Notes: generated by a model not told the origin, from the sequence alone. A stretch of DNA of 58,712 nt from an uncultured Oscillospiraceae bacterium (GCA_910588105.1 CAJUQD010000013.1:1-58712), one strand, 5' to 3'. Positions 39,017 to 47,571 are shown, counted from the first letter of the stretch. Numbers and translations: made by a program.

Positions 39017-40198
39017 ATGGCAAAAAGACTGTTTACATCTGAATCGGTGACCGAGGGCCACCCCGACAAGATCTGCGACCAGATCTCCGACGCCATTCTG
39101 GACGCCATCATCGAGCAGGATCCCAATGCCCGGGTAGCCTGCGAGACCGCGGTGTCCACCGGCCTGGTCCACATTATGGGGGAGATCACCACCTCCTGCT
39201 ATGTGGACATCCCCAAGATTGCCCGCCAGGTTATCCGGGATATCGGATATGACCGGGCCAAGTATGGCTTCGACGGCGACAGCTGCGCCGTCATCACCAA
39301 CATCGACGAGCAGTCCCCCGACATCGCCCTGGGAGTGGACAAGGCCCTGGAGGCCAAAGAGGGCCAGCTGGACGACGGCCTGGACAACGGCGCGGGCGAC
39401 CAGGGCATGATGTTCGGCTACGCCTGCACCGAGACGGAGGAGCTGATGCCCCTGGCCATCGCCCTGTCCCACAAGCTGGCCCAGCGGCTCACCCAGGTGC
39501 GCAAGGAGAAGCTGGTGGACTACCTCCGGCCCGACGGCAAGAGCCAGGTGACCGTGGAGTACGGCGCGGACGGCAGGCCTGTCCGGGTGGATACGGTGGT
39601 GCTGTCCACCCAGCACGCCCCGGAGGCCACCCTGGAGCAGATCAGGGCCGACATGATCGAGCTGGTGGTAAAGCCCACCATCCCCGCCGCCCTGCTGGAC
39701 GAAAACACCCGTATTCTGGTCAATCCCACCGGCCGCTTTGTGGTGGGCGGGCCCCAGGGGGACTCCGGGCTCACCGGGCGGAAGATTATCGTGGATACCT
39801 ACGGCGGATCCGCCCCCCACGGCGGCGGCGCGTTCTCCGGCAAAGACCCCACCAAGGTGGACCGCTCCGCCGCCTACGCCGCCCGCTGGGTGGCCAAGAA
39901 CATCGTGGCCGCGGGGCTGGCCGATAAGTGCCAGGTGCAGCTGGCCTACGCCATCGGGGTGGCCAGGCCCGTGTCCGTGCGCGTTGACACCTTCGGCACC
40001 GGCTCTGTGGGCGACGAGGCGCTGGAGGCGGCTGTGGACAAGGTGTTCGATCTGCGGCCCACCGCCATTATCAACCGGCTGGACCTGCGCCGCCCCATCT
40101 ACCGCCAGACCGCCGCTTACGGCCACTTCGGCCGCCCGGAGCTGGAGCTGCCCTGGGAAAAGACGGATATGGTTGACGCAATCAAAGCCGCGCTGTAA
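39017..40198 (+). CDS. metK: S-adenosylmethionine synthetase
   Basis: Makes SAM from methionine and ATP. Signatures: FTSESVTEGHPDKICDQISD, GAGDQGMMFGYA, and the P-loop-like GGGAFSGKDPTKVDRSAAY (all partial). At 393 residues it is full length. GGAG lies 8 nt before the ATG. It is feedback-controlled by the riboswitch just upstream. Confidence 0.98.
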   Translation: MAKRLFTSESVTEGHPDKICDQISDAILDAIIEQDPNARVACETAVSTGLVHIMGEITTSCYVDIPKIARQVIRDIGYDRAKYGFDGDSCAVITNIDEQSPDIALGVDKALEAKEGQLDDGLDNGAGDQGMMFGYACTETEELMPLAIALSHKLAQRLTQVRKEKLVDYLRPDGKSQVTVEYGADGRPVRVDTVVLSTQHAPEATLEQIRADMIELVVKPTIPAALLDENTRILVNPTGRFVVGGPQGDSGLTGRKIIVDTYGGSAPHGGGAFSGKDPTKVDRSAAYAARWVAKNIVAAGLADKCQVQLAYAIGVARPVSVRVDTFGTGSVGDEALEAAVDKVFDLRPTAIINRLDLRRPIYRQTAAYGHFGRPELELPWEKTDMVDAIKAAL

Positions 40199-40219
40199 AG
40201 CGCTGCCCCGTTGCATCGG

Positions 40220-40251
40220 GCCCTCCGTGCCACAGGCGCGGAGGGCTTTTT
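40220..40251 (+). terminator. metK terminator
   Basis: An 8-bp GCCCTCCG/CGGAGGGC stem with an 11-nt loop and a T5 run. Confidence 0.85.
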
Positions 40252-40294
40252 CCTGTCTTTGCAAAATGTTAACATTCTTTTGAGCGATTTTTTA

Positions 40295-40323
40295 TTGCAT
40301 TATCCGCCAAGCTATACTATACT
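40295..40323 (+). promoter_or_regulatory. Promoter of the O-antigen-ligase-like gene
   Basis: TTGCAT (40295-40300), 17-bp spacer, TATACT (40318-40323); a second TATACT register overlaps 5 bp upstream. Confidence 0.65.
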
Positions 40324-40371
40324 AAGTAAGCTGTGTTTTGAAGATGGGCGCCGCCGCGCGTGGAGGTATAT

Positions 40372-41802
40372 ATGGAAAACTTGCGAACAAAGCTTCAGAC
40401 GGGGGCAAAGGCCCGGCTGCCGGTAATCCTGGCCGTTTACATCCTGTGCCAGCCGCTGCTGGACGCGCTTACCGGACTGGGAGCCGAATTTGAGCACCCC
40501 GTTACAGTGGGCATTGTGGTGCGCGCGCTGGCTATGGCGGCGGCCTTCCTGTATGCGGTGTTCATCAGCGATTTCCCGGGGAAAAAGCGGGTGATGGTCT
40601 ACACCGGGGCGCTGCTGGCCTATCTGGCGTTGTTTATGGGGTACATGTTCACCCTGGGCGGCTTTTCCCTGTGCGTGAGCAATATGAAGGACGTCATCAA
40701 GACCTTCTTCTTCCCCTTCGTGTTCCTCTTCCTCTGGTCTGTGTACAAGCAGTACGGCTATGTGGTCACCACCCGCTCCATCGCCCTGGCCGGGGGTATT
40801 TACGTCAGCGTCATCCCCATCGCCGTGGCCACAGGCACCAGCTTTGTGTCCTACGGCAACGCGGGCATGGGCTTCCGGGGCTGGTTCTACGCCGCCAACG
40901 AGGTGGGCTGCATTATGGCCATCACCGCCCCGTTTACCATACAGTACTGCGCCCAGGTGCTCTCTAAGGTCACCAAAAAGGCCTGGTGGAAGGGCGCGCT
41001 GGCGGTGTGGACCCTGTTTGCCGTGGCGGTGAGCGCCAACTTCCTGGGCACCAAGATCATCTTCGGCGCCATCGCGCTCTACAGCGTGGCGGCTTTCGTA
41101 TGGCAGGCGGTCTATCTGGTCCGGGAGCGCACCCGGGCGCGGCTCATCCAGACCGCCGCCATGGCCGGGGTGTTGGTGATGATCGTGATTTTCTTCTTCA
41201 ATTCCCCCCTGAAGGAATATCTGGACTATGTGTATCTCAAGCTGCTGGATAACGATCCGGAGCAGACCCTGCTGACCTGGGACGAGGAGATCCAGGCCGC
41301 CGCCAAGGGCACATGGCTCAAGGAGCTGCTCAACAACAACGAGACCCTGGAGCGGATCGACCAGATCCTCAGCCGCCGCCTGCTGGGCTCCTGTCCCTCC
41401 GTGCAGGTGTACACCGAGGGGGGCCTTGCGTCCAAGCTGCTGGGCATCGGCTATGCCAACGTGGCCGCCTACGGCCGGGAGGTCCACTTCATGGTGGAGA
41501 TGGACCCGCTGGCCCTGCTGCTGCGCCACGGTATTGTGGGCTTTGCACTGTACTACGCGCCCTACCTGGGCTTTTTGGGCTGGGCTGTCGTCCAGTTTTT
41601 CCGCCGCCCCGCCCAACGCATGGCCAGTTTGGACTACTGCACCGCGCTGTACGCCGTGGTGATGGGCTTCGGCATCTCCACCATCGCGGGCCATGCCCTG
41701 GTATCCCCTGCGGTGGCCACCTTCGTGCTGGTCACCGGGATGCAGCTGTGGGCCCAGACTCAGGAACAGAATCGGATACCAAAGGAAACCGCCGGCCAGT
41801 AG
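40372..41802 (+). CDS. O-antigen ligase/polymerase-like membrane protein
   Basis: A 476-residue protein with about eleven hydrophobic helices and one large extracytoplasmic loop (about 290-385), the architecture of the Wzy/WaaL O-antigen ligase superfamily. Such proteins join lipid-linked glycans to acceptors; in Firmicutes they act on teichuronic or capsular polymers. The usual catalytic Arg/His in the loop cannot be assigned with confidence, but YGREVHFMVEMDPLALLLRHG resembles the conserved HNxxL-type region. ATG at 40372 with GGAGG 5-6 nt upstream. The following esterases and ATP-grasp enzyme are on the same strand. Confidence 0.8.
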   Translation: MENLRTKLQTGAKARLPVILAVYILCQPLLDALTGLGAEFEHPVTVGIVVRALAMAAAFLYAVFISDFPGKKRVMVYTGALLAYLALFMGYMFTLGGFSLCVSNMKDVIKTFFFPFVFLFLWSVYKQYGYVVTTRSIALAGGIYVSVIPIAVATGTSFVSYGNAGMGFRGWFYAANEVGCIMAITAPFTIQYCAQVLSKVTKKAWWKGALAVWTLFAVAVSANFLGTKIIFGAIALYSVAAFVWQAVYLVRERTRARLIQTAAMAGVLVMIVIFFFNSPLKEYLDYVYLKLLDNDPEQTLLTWDEEIQAAAKGTWLKELLNNNETLERIDQILSRRLLGSCPSVQVYTEGGLASKLLGIGYANVAAYGREVHFMVEMDPLALLLRHGIVGFALYYAPYLGFLGWAVVQFFRRPAQRMASLDYCTALYAVVMGFGISTIAGHALVSPAVATFVLVTGMQLWAQTQEQNRIPKETAGQ

Positions 41803-41815
41803 GCCGGCGGTTTCC
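41784..41815 (+). terminator. 14-bp hairpin spanning the stop of the ligase-like gene
   Basis: A perfect stem with an AGTA loop; the stop codon TAG lies at the apex (41800-41802). Only TTTCC follows, so read-through into the esterase genes is possible. Confidence 0.55.
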
Positions 41816-41962
41816 AGCATCTGGGCGGAATCTGTGAAAAATAAGCTAGTTTGGCTGGGCAGGGGCGGTGAAGATCGGAACATCCGTGGGTTGCATCTTG
41901 CACAGCACTGTGCTAAACTATTCTATTATAAATCGCTGTACAGCGGGAAAGGACCTTGGGCC

Positions 41963-42736
41963 ATGATTGACAGCTGGAACATCACCATTCCTGAACTTAC
42001 CGGGGACGAGCCCCGCCGGGCGTACATCTACCTCCCCGACTCCTGGGAGATGGACCCGGCCTTACGCTACCCTGTACTCTATATGTTCGACGGGCACAAC
42101 GTCTTTTTCGATGAGGATGCCACCTATGGCAAGAGCTGGGGGATGGGGGAGTACCTGGACGCCGCCCAGACCCAGCTCATCGTGGCCGCGGTGGAGTGCA
42201 ACCACCACCCGGACAACGGGCGGCTGAGCGAATACTCCCCCTGGACCTTCTCCAACAGCGACACCGGCCGGGTGGTGGGGCGGGGGAGGGCCACCATGGA
42301 GTGGCTGGTCCGCAGCTTCAAGCCGGCCATTGACGAGGAGTTCCCCACCCTCCCCGGGCGGAACGACACCTTCATCGCCGGCAGTTCCATGGGGGGGCTG
42401 ATGGCCCTGTACGCCGTTATGGAGTATAACCGCTGTTTCTCCCGGGGGGCGGCGCTGTCCCCGTCCCTGTGGGTGGCGCCGGGGAAGGTGGACACCCTCA
42501 TCCGCACCGCCCGCATCTCGCCGGGCACGGTGATGTACATGGACTACGGCTCCCGGGAGATTTCCAACCATGCCCAGACCTTCAAGATGCTGGGCCGGAC
42601 AGCGGCGGCGCTGCTAGACAAGCGTGTATTGCTGGACTTCCGTATTGTCCCCGGCGGCGACCACAGCGAGGCCAGCTGGGAGCGGCAGATTCCATTTTTC
42701 ATGAGTACCCTGCTCTACGGCAGGGAGGATCAATAA
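41963..42736 (+). CDS. Alpha/beta-hydrolase, esterase D/Fes-like, 257 aa
   Basis: A cytoplasmic esterase-fold protein. After a beta-rich start (RRAYIYLPDSWEMDP) come YPVLYMFDGHNVFFDE, the nucleophile elbow GSSMGGLMALY (Ser near residue 140) and the His in VPGGDHSEASWERQ near the C-terminus. This resembles Fes/IroE and acyl-carbohydrate esterases. No signal peptide. It is the first of two different hydrolases followed by an ATP-grasp gene (42 and 59 bp gaps), which points to a shared pathway. Confidence 0.85.
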   Translation: MIDSWNITIPELTGDEPRRAYIYLPDSWEMDPALRYPVLYMFDGHNVFFDEDATYGKSWGMGEYLDAAQTQLIVAAVECNHHPDNGRLSEYSPWTFSNSDTGRVVGRGRATMEWLVRSFKPAIDEEFPTLPGRNDTFIAGSSMGGLMALYAVMEYNRCFSRGAALSPSLWVAPGKVDTLIRTARISPGTVMYMDYGSREISNHAQTFKMLGRTAAALLDKRVLLDFRIVPGGDHSEASWERQIPFFMSTLLYGREDQ

Positions 42737-42778
42737 AGCGCGGTTCCGCCCGTGCGGGACGCTGAGGGGGAAACCTGT

Positions 42779-43537
42779 ATGGAGACGCAGTATTTTAAAG
42801 ATTACAGCCCGGCCCTGGGCCGGGATATGGAGTGCAAGGTATACGGCCACGGGGGGAGGCCGGTGCTGTTTATCCCCTGCCAGGATGGACGGTTCTTTGA
42901 CTTTGAGAACTTCAGGATGACCGACGCCTGGGCGCCCTGGATTGAGTCGGGACAGGTGATGGTATTTTCCATCGATACCATGGACGCCGAGAGCTGGTCC
43001 AACAAGTGGGACGACCCCTACTGGCGCATCCGGCGCTATGAGCAGTGGCTGGCCTACATCACCGACGAGATGGTGCCCTTCATGCGCGCCATGGTAAACG
43101 GGCGCAACGGCTGGACTGGGGAGGCGGGGGTGATGGTGTTCGGGTGTTCCCTGGGGGCCACCCACGCCGCCAACCTGTTCTTCCGCCGCCCGGACCTGTT
43201 TGACCGGGTGCTGGCGCTGAGCGGCATCTACGGCGCGGAGTATGGCTTCGACGGCTATATGGACGAGGTGGTCTACCGCAATTCCCCGGTGCACTACTTG
43301 GCCAATATGCCCAAGGACCACCCATTCATCCAGCTCTACAACCAAAAGAAGGGGGTCATCTGCGTGGGCCGGGGGCCCTGGGAGATCCCGGGCACGACGT
43401 TATGGCTGGCGGACATCTTCCGGGAGAAGGAGATCCACCTGTGGGTGGACGTGTGGGGCTGGGACGTGGCCCACGACTGGGACTGGTGGTATAAGCAGGT
43501 GGCCTACTTTGTACCCTATCTTCTGGACCAGAACTGA
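42779..43537 (+). CDS. Second alpha/beta-hydrolase, esterase-like, 252 aa
   Basis: A different esterase subfamily from its neighbour. It shows RPVLFIPCQDGRFFDFENF, IDTMDAESW, the nucleophile elbow FGCSLGATHAANLFF (Ser near residue 124) and a likely catalytic His in WGWDVAHDWDWW. No signal peptide. The ATG at 42779 has GAGGGGGA about 8 nt upstream. Homologues of this type tend to be annotated only as esterase family protein. Confidence 0.85.
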   Translation: METQYFKDYSPALGRDMECKVYGHGGRPVLFIPCQDGRFFDFENFRMTDAWAPWIESGQVMVFSIDTMDAESWSNKWDDPYWRIRRYEQWLAYITDEMVPFMRAMVNGRNGWTGEAGVMVFGCSLGATHAANLFFRRPDLFDRVLALSGIYGAEYGFDGYMDEVVYRNSPVHYLANMPKDHPFIQLYNQKKGVICVGRGPWEIPGTTLWLADIFREKEIHLWVDVWGWDVAHDWDWWYKQVAYFVPYLLDQN

Positions 43538-43596
43538 TATCGGCAGCTTTCACGCCCCGAACGCGGAAAGCATGTGAAAAAGAGAGAAGGATTCCT

Positions 43597-44802
43597 ATGA
43601 AAAACGTGGTCTTCATTTCCCCTAACTTCCCCACCAACTACTGGCAGTTCTGCCGGGAGCTGAGAAATAACGGCCTGAACGTGCTGGGCGTGGGCGATGC
43701 GCCCTACGACGAGCTTACCGGCGAGCTGAAGGACAGCCTGAACGAGTATTACAAGGTGGACAGCCTGGAAAACTATGACGAGGTATACCGGGCCGTGGCC
43801 TACTTCATCTTCCGCTACGGACGGATTGACTGGCTGGAGTCCAACAACGAGTATTGGCTGGAGCGGGATGCCCGGCTGCGTACCGACTTCCGCATCACCT
43901 CCGGTTTCCAGGAGGGGGATATCCCCCGGATCAAATACAAGTCCCGGATGAAGGAGTTCTACCAAAAGGCGGGCATTCCAACCGCGCGCTACCATCTGGT
44001 GGACGATGAAAAGGGATGCCTGAAGTTCATCAAAGAGGTGGGCTGGCCGGTGGTGGTCAAGCCAGACAACGGCGTGGGCGCCTCCGACACCCACAAGCTG
44101 TCCAGCGAGACCGAGCTGGGTGCATTCCTGGCCCGCCGTATGGAAGGCGTGCCCTACATCATGGAGGAATTTATCCACGCCGAGGTCAATTCCTACGACG
44201 CCATCATAGACTCCAGGGGCGAACCTATCTTTGAGACGGGCAACGTTACCCCCATGTCCATCATGGACATCGTGAACCAGGAGGACAACTCCATCTATTA
44301 CATCGTCAAGGATCTGGCCGCCGACACCCGCAGGGCGGGAAGGGCTACAGTGAAGAGTTTTGACGTGAAGAGCCGCTTCGTCCACTTCGAGTTTTTCCGC
44401 CTCACCCAGGACCAGGCGGGCATGGGCAAAAAGGGGGACGTGGTGGCGCTGGAGGTGAACATGCGCCCCTGCGGCGGGTTCAGCCCGGACATGATGAACT
44501 ACGCCAGCTCCACCAACGTGTACAAGATCTGGGCGGACATGGTGGCCTTTGACCATTCCACTCTGGAGCCGGGGGAGCACGCCTTCTGCGCCTATGCTGG
44601 GCGGAGGGACGGCAAGCCCTTTGCCCTGAGCCACGTGGATGTCCTGGCTAAGTACAGCGAGAACCTGAAGATGGTGGCTCGCATCCCGGATGTGCTGTCC
44701 AACGCCATGGGCAACCAAATGTATGTGGCCACCTTTAAGACCAAACGGGAGCTGGACGGGTTTTATAGGGACGTGCTGAAGCTGAAAAAGAAGAAGTTAT
44801 GA
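43597..44802 (+). CDS. ATP-grasp ligase, 401 aa
   Basis: A carboxylate-amine/thiol ligase of the ATP-grasp superfamily. An N-terminal Rossmann-like preATP domain (VVFISPNFPTNYWQFCREL) is followed by the grasp fold: KPDNGVGASDT (phosphate-binding loop, near residue 152), MEEFIHAEVNSYDAI, and VVALEVNMRPCGGFSPD, whose Glu and Asn would bind Mg2+. It resembles carbamoyl-phosphate-synthetase-like short ATP-grasp proteins of unknown substrate. Last gene of the cluster, followed by a terminator. Confidence 0.88.
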   Translation: MKNVVFISPNFPTNYWQFCRELRNNGLNVLGVGDAPYDELTGELKDSLNEYYKVDSLENYDEVYRAVAYFIFRYGRIDWLESNNEYWLERDARLRTDFRITSGFQEGDIPRIKYKSRMKEFYQKAGIPTARYHLVDDEKGCLKFIKEVGWPVVVKPDNGVGASDTHKLSSETELGAFLARRMEGVPYIMEEFIHAEVNSYDAIIDSRGEPIFETGNVTPMSIMDIVNQEDNSIYYIVKDLAADTRRAGRATVKSFDVKSRFVHFEFFRLTQDQAGMGKKGDVVALEVNMRPCGGFSPDMMNYASSTNVYKIWADMVAFDHSTLEPGEHAFCAYAGRRDGKPFALSHVDVLAKYSENLKMVARIPDVLSNAMGNQMYVATFKTKRELDGFYRDVLKLKKKKL

Positions 44803-44810
44803 GGATATGA

Positions 44811-44839
44811 AAAAGCCGCCGGTAGCGCCGGCGGCTTTT
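44811..44839 (+). terminator. Terminator between the ATP-grasp gene and rplA
   Basis: A 12-bp stem (AAAAGCCGCCGG with CCGGCGGCTTTT), usable in both directions by the convergent genes. Confidence 0.9.
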
Positions 44840-44883
44840 CTATGTGCGTTTGGGCGCGCTGCTCACGGACGGCTCGAGCGCTG

Positions 44884-45579
44884 TTAGGCGAACTTACCCG
44901 TATTCAGCTTCACGCCGGGGCCCATGGTGGCGGCGGCGACGCAGCTCTTCACGTACTGGCCCTTGGCGGCGGCGGGCTTAGCCTTGACGATGGCACCCAT
45001 GAGGGCGTTCAGGTTATCGCCCAGCTTCTCGGGGCCGAAGGACACCTTGCCGATGGGGCAGTGGATGATATTGGTCTTGTCCAGACGGTACTCCACCTTA
45101 CCGGCCTTGATCTCGTTGACGGCCTGCGTCACGTTGGGGGTGACGGTGCCGGCCTTGGGGGAGGGCATCAGGCCCTTGGGGCCCAGGACCTTACCCAGGC
45201 GGCCCACAACGCCCATCATGTCGGGGGTGGCGACCACCACGTCGAAGTCAAACCAGTTTTCCTTCTGGATCTTCTCCACCATGTCCATATCGCCCACAAA
45301 ATCGGCGCCGGCGGCGCGGGCCTCGTCGGCCTTGTCGCCCTTGGCGAAAACCAGTACCCGGGCGGTCTTGCCAGTGCCGTGGGGGAGGACGATGGCACCG
45401 CGGACCTGCTGGTCGGCGTGGCGGGAGTCAACGCCCAGCTTCACGTGCAGCTCCACAGTCTCGTCGAACTTGGCGGTAGCGGTCTTGATGACCAGCTCCA
45501 TGGCCTCGGTCACGTCATACTGGGCGGCGCGGTCGATGAGCTTGGCGCTGTCCACATATTTTTTGCCTTTCGTAGCCAT
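44884..45579 (-). CDS. rplA: 50S ribosomal protein L1
   Basis: Binds 23S rRNA at the L1 stalk and, in many bacteria, represses its own operon. MATKGKKYVDSAKLID, PHGTGKTARVLVFAKG and MGVVGRLGKVLGPKGLMPSP-type signatures are present (partly cited). 231 residues. It starts 19 bp after rplK. Confidence 0.98.
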   Translation of the reverse strand: MATKGKKYVDSAKLIDRAAQYDVTEAMELVIKTATAKFDETVELHVKLGVDSRHADQQVRGAIVLPHGTGKTARVLVFAKGDKADEARAAGADFVGDMDMVEKIQKENWFDFDVVVATPDMMGVVGRLGKVLGPKGLMPSPKAGTVTPNVTQAVNEIKAGKVEYRLDKTNIIHCPIGKVSFGPEKLGDNLNALMGAIVKAKPAAAKGQYVKSCVAAATMGPGVKLNTGKFA

Positions 45580-45598
45580 TACTTCTTCCTCCTTTCCC

Positions 45599-46024
45599 TT
45601 ACTCTTCCACCAGCACGCCCATAGAACGGGCGGTGCCGGCGATCATGCTCATGGCGGCCTCCAGGCTGGCGGCATTCAGGTCGGGCATTTTGGTCTCGGC
45701 GATCTTCTGGCAGTCGGCCTTGGACAGGGTGGCCACCTTGGTCTTGTTGGGCACACCGGAGCCGGACTCGATATTGCACGCCTTCTTGATGAGCACGGCG
45801 GCAGGGGGGGTCTTGGTGATAAAGGAGAAGGAGCGGTCGGCGTACACGGTGATGACCACGGGGATGATCAGGCCCATGTCCTTTTTGGTGCGCTCGTTGA
45901 ACTCCTTGGTAAAGGCGGCGATGTTCACGCCATGCTGGCCAAGGGCGGGGCCCACAGGGGGGGCCGGGGTTGCCTGGCCGGCGGGGATCTGCAGCTTTAC
46001 ATATCCAGTAATTTTCTGTGCCAT
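45599..46024 (-). CDS. rplK: 50S ribosomal protein L11
   Basis: Forms the GTPase-associated centre with 23S rRNA. KLQIPAGQATPAPPVGPALG at the N-terminus and AGTARSMGV near the C-terminus are diagnostic. Start at the ATG at 46024 (141 aa), giving the standard MAQKITGYVKL beginning. GGAGG lies 11 nt upstream. Confidence 0.98.
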   Translation of the reverse strand: MAQKITGYVKLQIPAGQATPAPPVGPALGQHGVNIAAFTKEFNERTKKDMGLIIPVVITVYADRSFSFITKTPPAAVLIKKACNIESGSGVPNKTKVATLSKADCQKIAETKMPDLNAASLEAAMSMIAGTARSMGVLVEE

Positions 46025-46231
46025 TTGAAACAGCACCTCCTACAAAAAATGTGGTGGTCGCGAAGCCCGCTTCGGGGCTTCTCCCACTGACTCGTCGGGG
46101 CAAAGTCCGCTCAACTGCGCTTCCGCCTGCGGCGAAAGCCGTGTCCGCTCCTTTGCCCTTCCTCTCCCACGCAAACCCATTTTGTTTGGCTTTGCGTGGG
46201 GCGCTTGCTTCGCAAGCGATTTTTAGGGCAC
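46025..46231 (-). other. 207-bp leader between nusG and rplK
   Basis: Unusually long for this cluster and folded: a 10-bp stem CCCACGCAAA (46166-46175 with 46191-46200), CGCTTGC/GCAAGCG (46202-46218) and a GAAGCCC/GGGCTTC hairpin near 46060-46081. L1 autoregulation often acts in the rplK leader, so an L1-binding mimic may be here; I cannot place it. Confidence 0.45.
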
Positions 46232-46750
46232 TTAAATGGTTTCTACCTGGTCGAGCTCCAATTCGACGGGGGTTTCCCGGCCGAACATGGACACCACCAC
46301 CCGGACCTTGCCGCGCTCGGTGTCCAGCTCCTCCACCGTGCCGATGAAGGAGGCCAGGGCGCCGTCGGTGATCTTCACGCTGTCGCCCACGCCGTAGCTC
46401 ACCACCACCTCGCGCTTTTCCACACCCAGGGCGGCGATCTCCTCGTCGGTGAGGGGGATGGCCTTGTTGGCCGCGCCCACAAAGCCGGTGACGCCCCGGA
46501 TGTTGCGAACCAGGTGCCAGGTCTCGTCGGTCATGACCATTTTTACCAGGACATAGCCAGGAAACACCTTGCGTTCCACGGTTTTGGGGCCGCTGTCGGT
46601 AATTTCGGTAACGGTTTCCAGAGGGATGGACACCTCGGTGATGAGGTCGTGCATGTTGCGGTTTTCCACGGCCTGCTCAATGGACATGGCTACGGTGTTC
46701 TCGTAGCCGGAGTAGGTGTGGGCCACATACCACTTCAGTTCGTCAGCCAT
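46232..46750 (-). CDS. nusG: Transcription termination/antitermination factor NusG
   Basis: An NGN domain (WYVAHTYSGYENTVA, VFPGYVLVKMVMTDETWHLV) and a C-terminal KOW domain (VGDSVKITDGALASFIGTV). 172 residues. It binds RNA polymerase and promotes processive elongation, pausing or Rho use. Same-strand order rpmG-secE-nusG-rplK-rplA is the conserved arrangement. Confidence 0.98.
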   Translation of the reverse strand: MADELKWYVAHTYSGYENTVAMSIEQAVENRNMHDLITEVSIPLETVTEITDSGPKTVERKVFPGYVLVKMVMTDETWHLVRNIRGVTGFVGAANKAIPLTDEEIAALGVEKREVVVSYGVGDSVKITDGALASFIGTVEELDTERGKVRVVVSMFGRETPVELELDQVETI

Positions 46751-46761
46751 GCCGTGACACC

Positions 46762-47058
46762 TTAGCCCAGAAACTCAAACAGTGCAAACAGGGCCTGGAT
46801 GACCGCGCGGGCAAGGTAATCGAACGCCCAGATGAAAATGCCCACGAGGATGACGCACACGATGACGACGCCCACGTTCTTTACCGTGTCCTTGAGGGAG
46901 GGCCAGGTGACCTTTTTCAGCTCACCCTTCAGGTCCTTGAGCCAGCGCAGGACGCGGTTGGGCTTCTTTTCCTTCTTCTTGGGGGCCTTAGCCTTCTTGT
47001 CGGAGCTTACGGACTCCTTCGGAGTGGCGGTGTTGTCCCGCTTTTCCTGTTCAGACAT
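46762..47058 (-). CDS. secE: Preprotein translocase subunit SecE
   Basis: A charged N-terminal half (KKAKAPKKKEKKPNRVLRWL) and one C-terminal membrane helix (VGVVIVCVILVGIFIWAFDY) preceded by the conserved amphipathic ELKKVTWPS segment. 98 residues, slightly long through the Lys-rich extension. It lies 11 bp before nusG. Confidence 0.97.
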   Translation of the reverse strand: MSEQEKRDNTATPKESVSSDKKAKAPKKKEKKPNRVLRWLKDLKGELKKVTWPSLKDTVKNVGVVIVCVILVGIFIWAFDYLARAVIQALFALFEFLG

Positions 47059-47093
47059 TTACGTTAACCCTTCTTTCCTTTGAGCGGCGCCCA

Positions 47094-47258
47094 TTACTTG
47101 GTTTCGGTGTGCTTCGTGTGCTTTCTGCAGAAGGGGCAGTACTTGTTGAGCTCCAGGCGCTCGGTGGTATTGCGCTTGTTCTTCTTGGTGTTGTAGTTGC
47201 GCTGCTTGCACTCGGAGCAGCGCAGCACGACCTTCACACGGTTTCCGGCTTTCGCCAT
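47094..47258 (-). CDS. rpmG: 50S ribosomal protein L33
   Basis: A 54-residue protein with both zinc cysteine pairs (CSEC and CPFC), so it is the zinc-binding form. It reads MAKAGNRVKVVLRCSECK at the start and HTKHTETK at the end. GGAGGTGCCGAG precedes the ATG. It opens the rpmG-secE-nusG-rplK-rplA operon. Confidence 0.97.
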   Translation of the reverse strand: MAKAGNRVKVVLRCSECKQRNYNTKKNKRNTTERLELNKYCPFCRKHTKHTETK

Positions 47259-47291
47259 TCTCGGCACCTCCTTTTAAATTGACCGGGCGGC

Positions 47292-47330
47292 AAAAAAGCG
47301 CCGGACCGGCCTCTCTGCCGACTCCAGCGC
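47292..47330 (-). terminator. Attenuator-like terminator in the rpmG operon leader
   Basis: On the minus strand an 8-bp outer stem (GCGCTGGA with TCCGGCGC), an inner CGGC/GCCG stem and a T6 run lie between the promoter (47475-47503) and rpmG. Since it precedes the first gene, it must be read through or regulated for the operon to be expressed. Confidence 0.7.
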
Positions 47331-47474
47331 CTGAAACGGGCGTAATACGCCTGTTAGAAGCTACGGGGGGCCGGCTTAATTGCCTCCCTGCGGTCCTCCG
47401 GGGAGGGGTCAGGGTTTTTGCGCCTATCCCGTAAAAATACGCACAAAAAGAAAGCCCTGCTCACAGGTGCTGAT

Positions 47475-47503
47475 AGCATATCACACCGGGAGGGGCTTGT
47501 CAA
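47475..47503 (-). promoter_or_regulatory. Promoter of the rpmG-secE-nusG-rplK-rplA operon
   Basis: Minus strand TTGACA (47503-47498), 17-bp spacer, TATGCT (47480-47475) with extended TGa. The leader to rpmG is about 210 nt. Confidence 0.8.
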
Positions 47504-47525
47504 GCCTTCTTTTTTTATTTATAAT
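47497..47525 (+). promoter_or_regulatory. ruvX promoter, overlapping the divergent operon promoter
   Basis: TTGTCA (47497-47502), 17-bp spacer, TATAAT (47520-47525). Its -35 occupies the same bases as the -35 of the minus-strand promoter. Confidence 0.75.
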
Positions 47526-47571
47526 GTGTACATGCGGGCATGGAGCCCGCGGCGATTGGAGGGGATCAATC

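Noticed and set aside
47259..47571. tRNA-Trp near rpmG/secE as seen in some bacteria
   Set aside because: No cloverleaf or CCA-ended structure could be drawn in this gap; it contains promoters and an attenuator instead.
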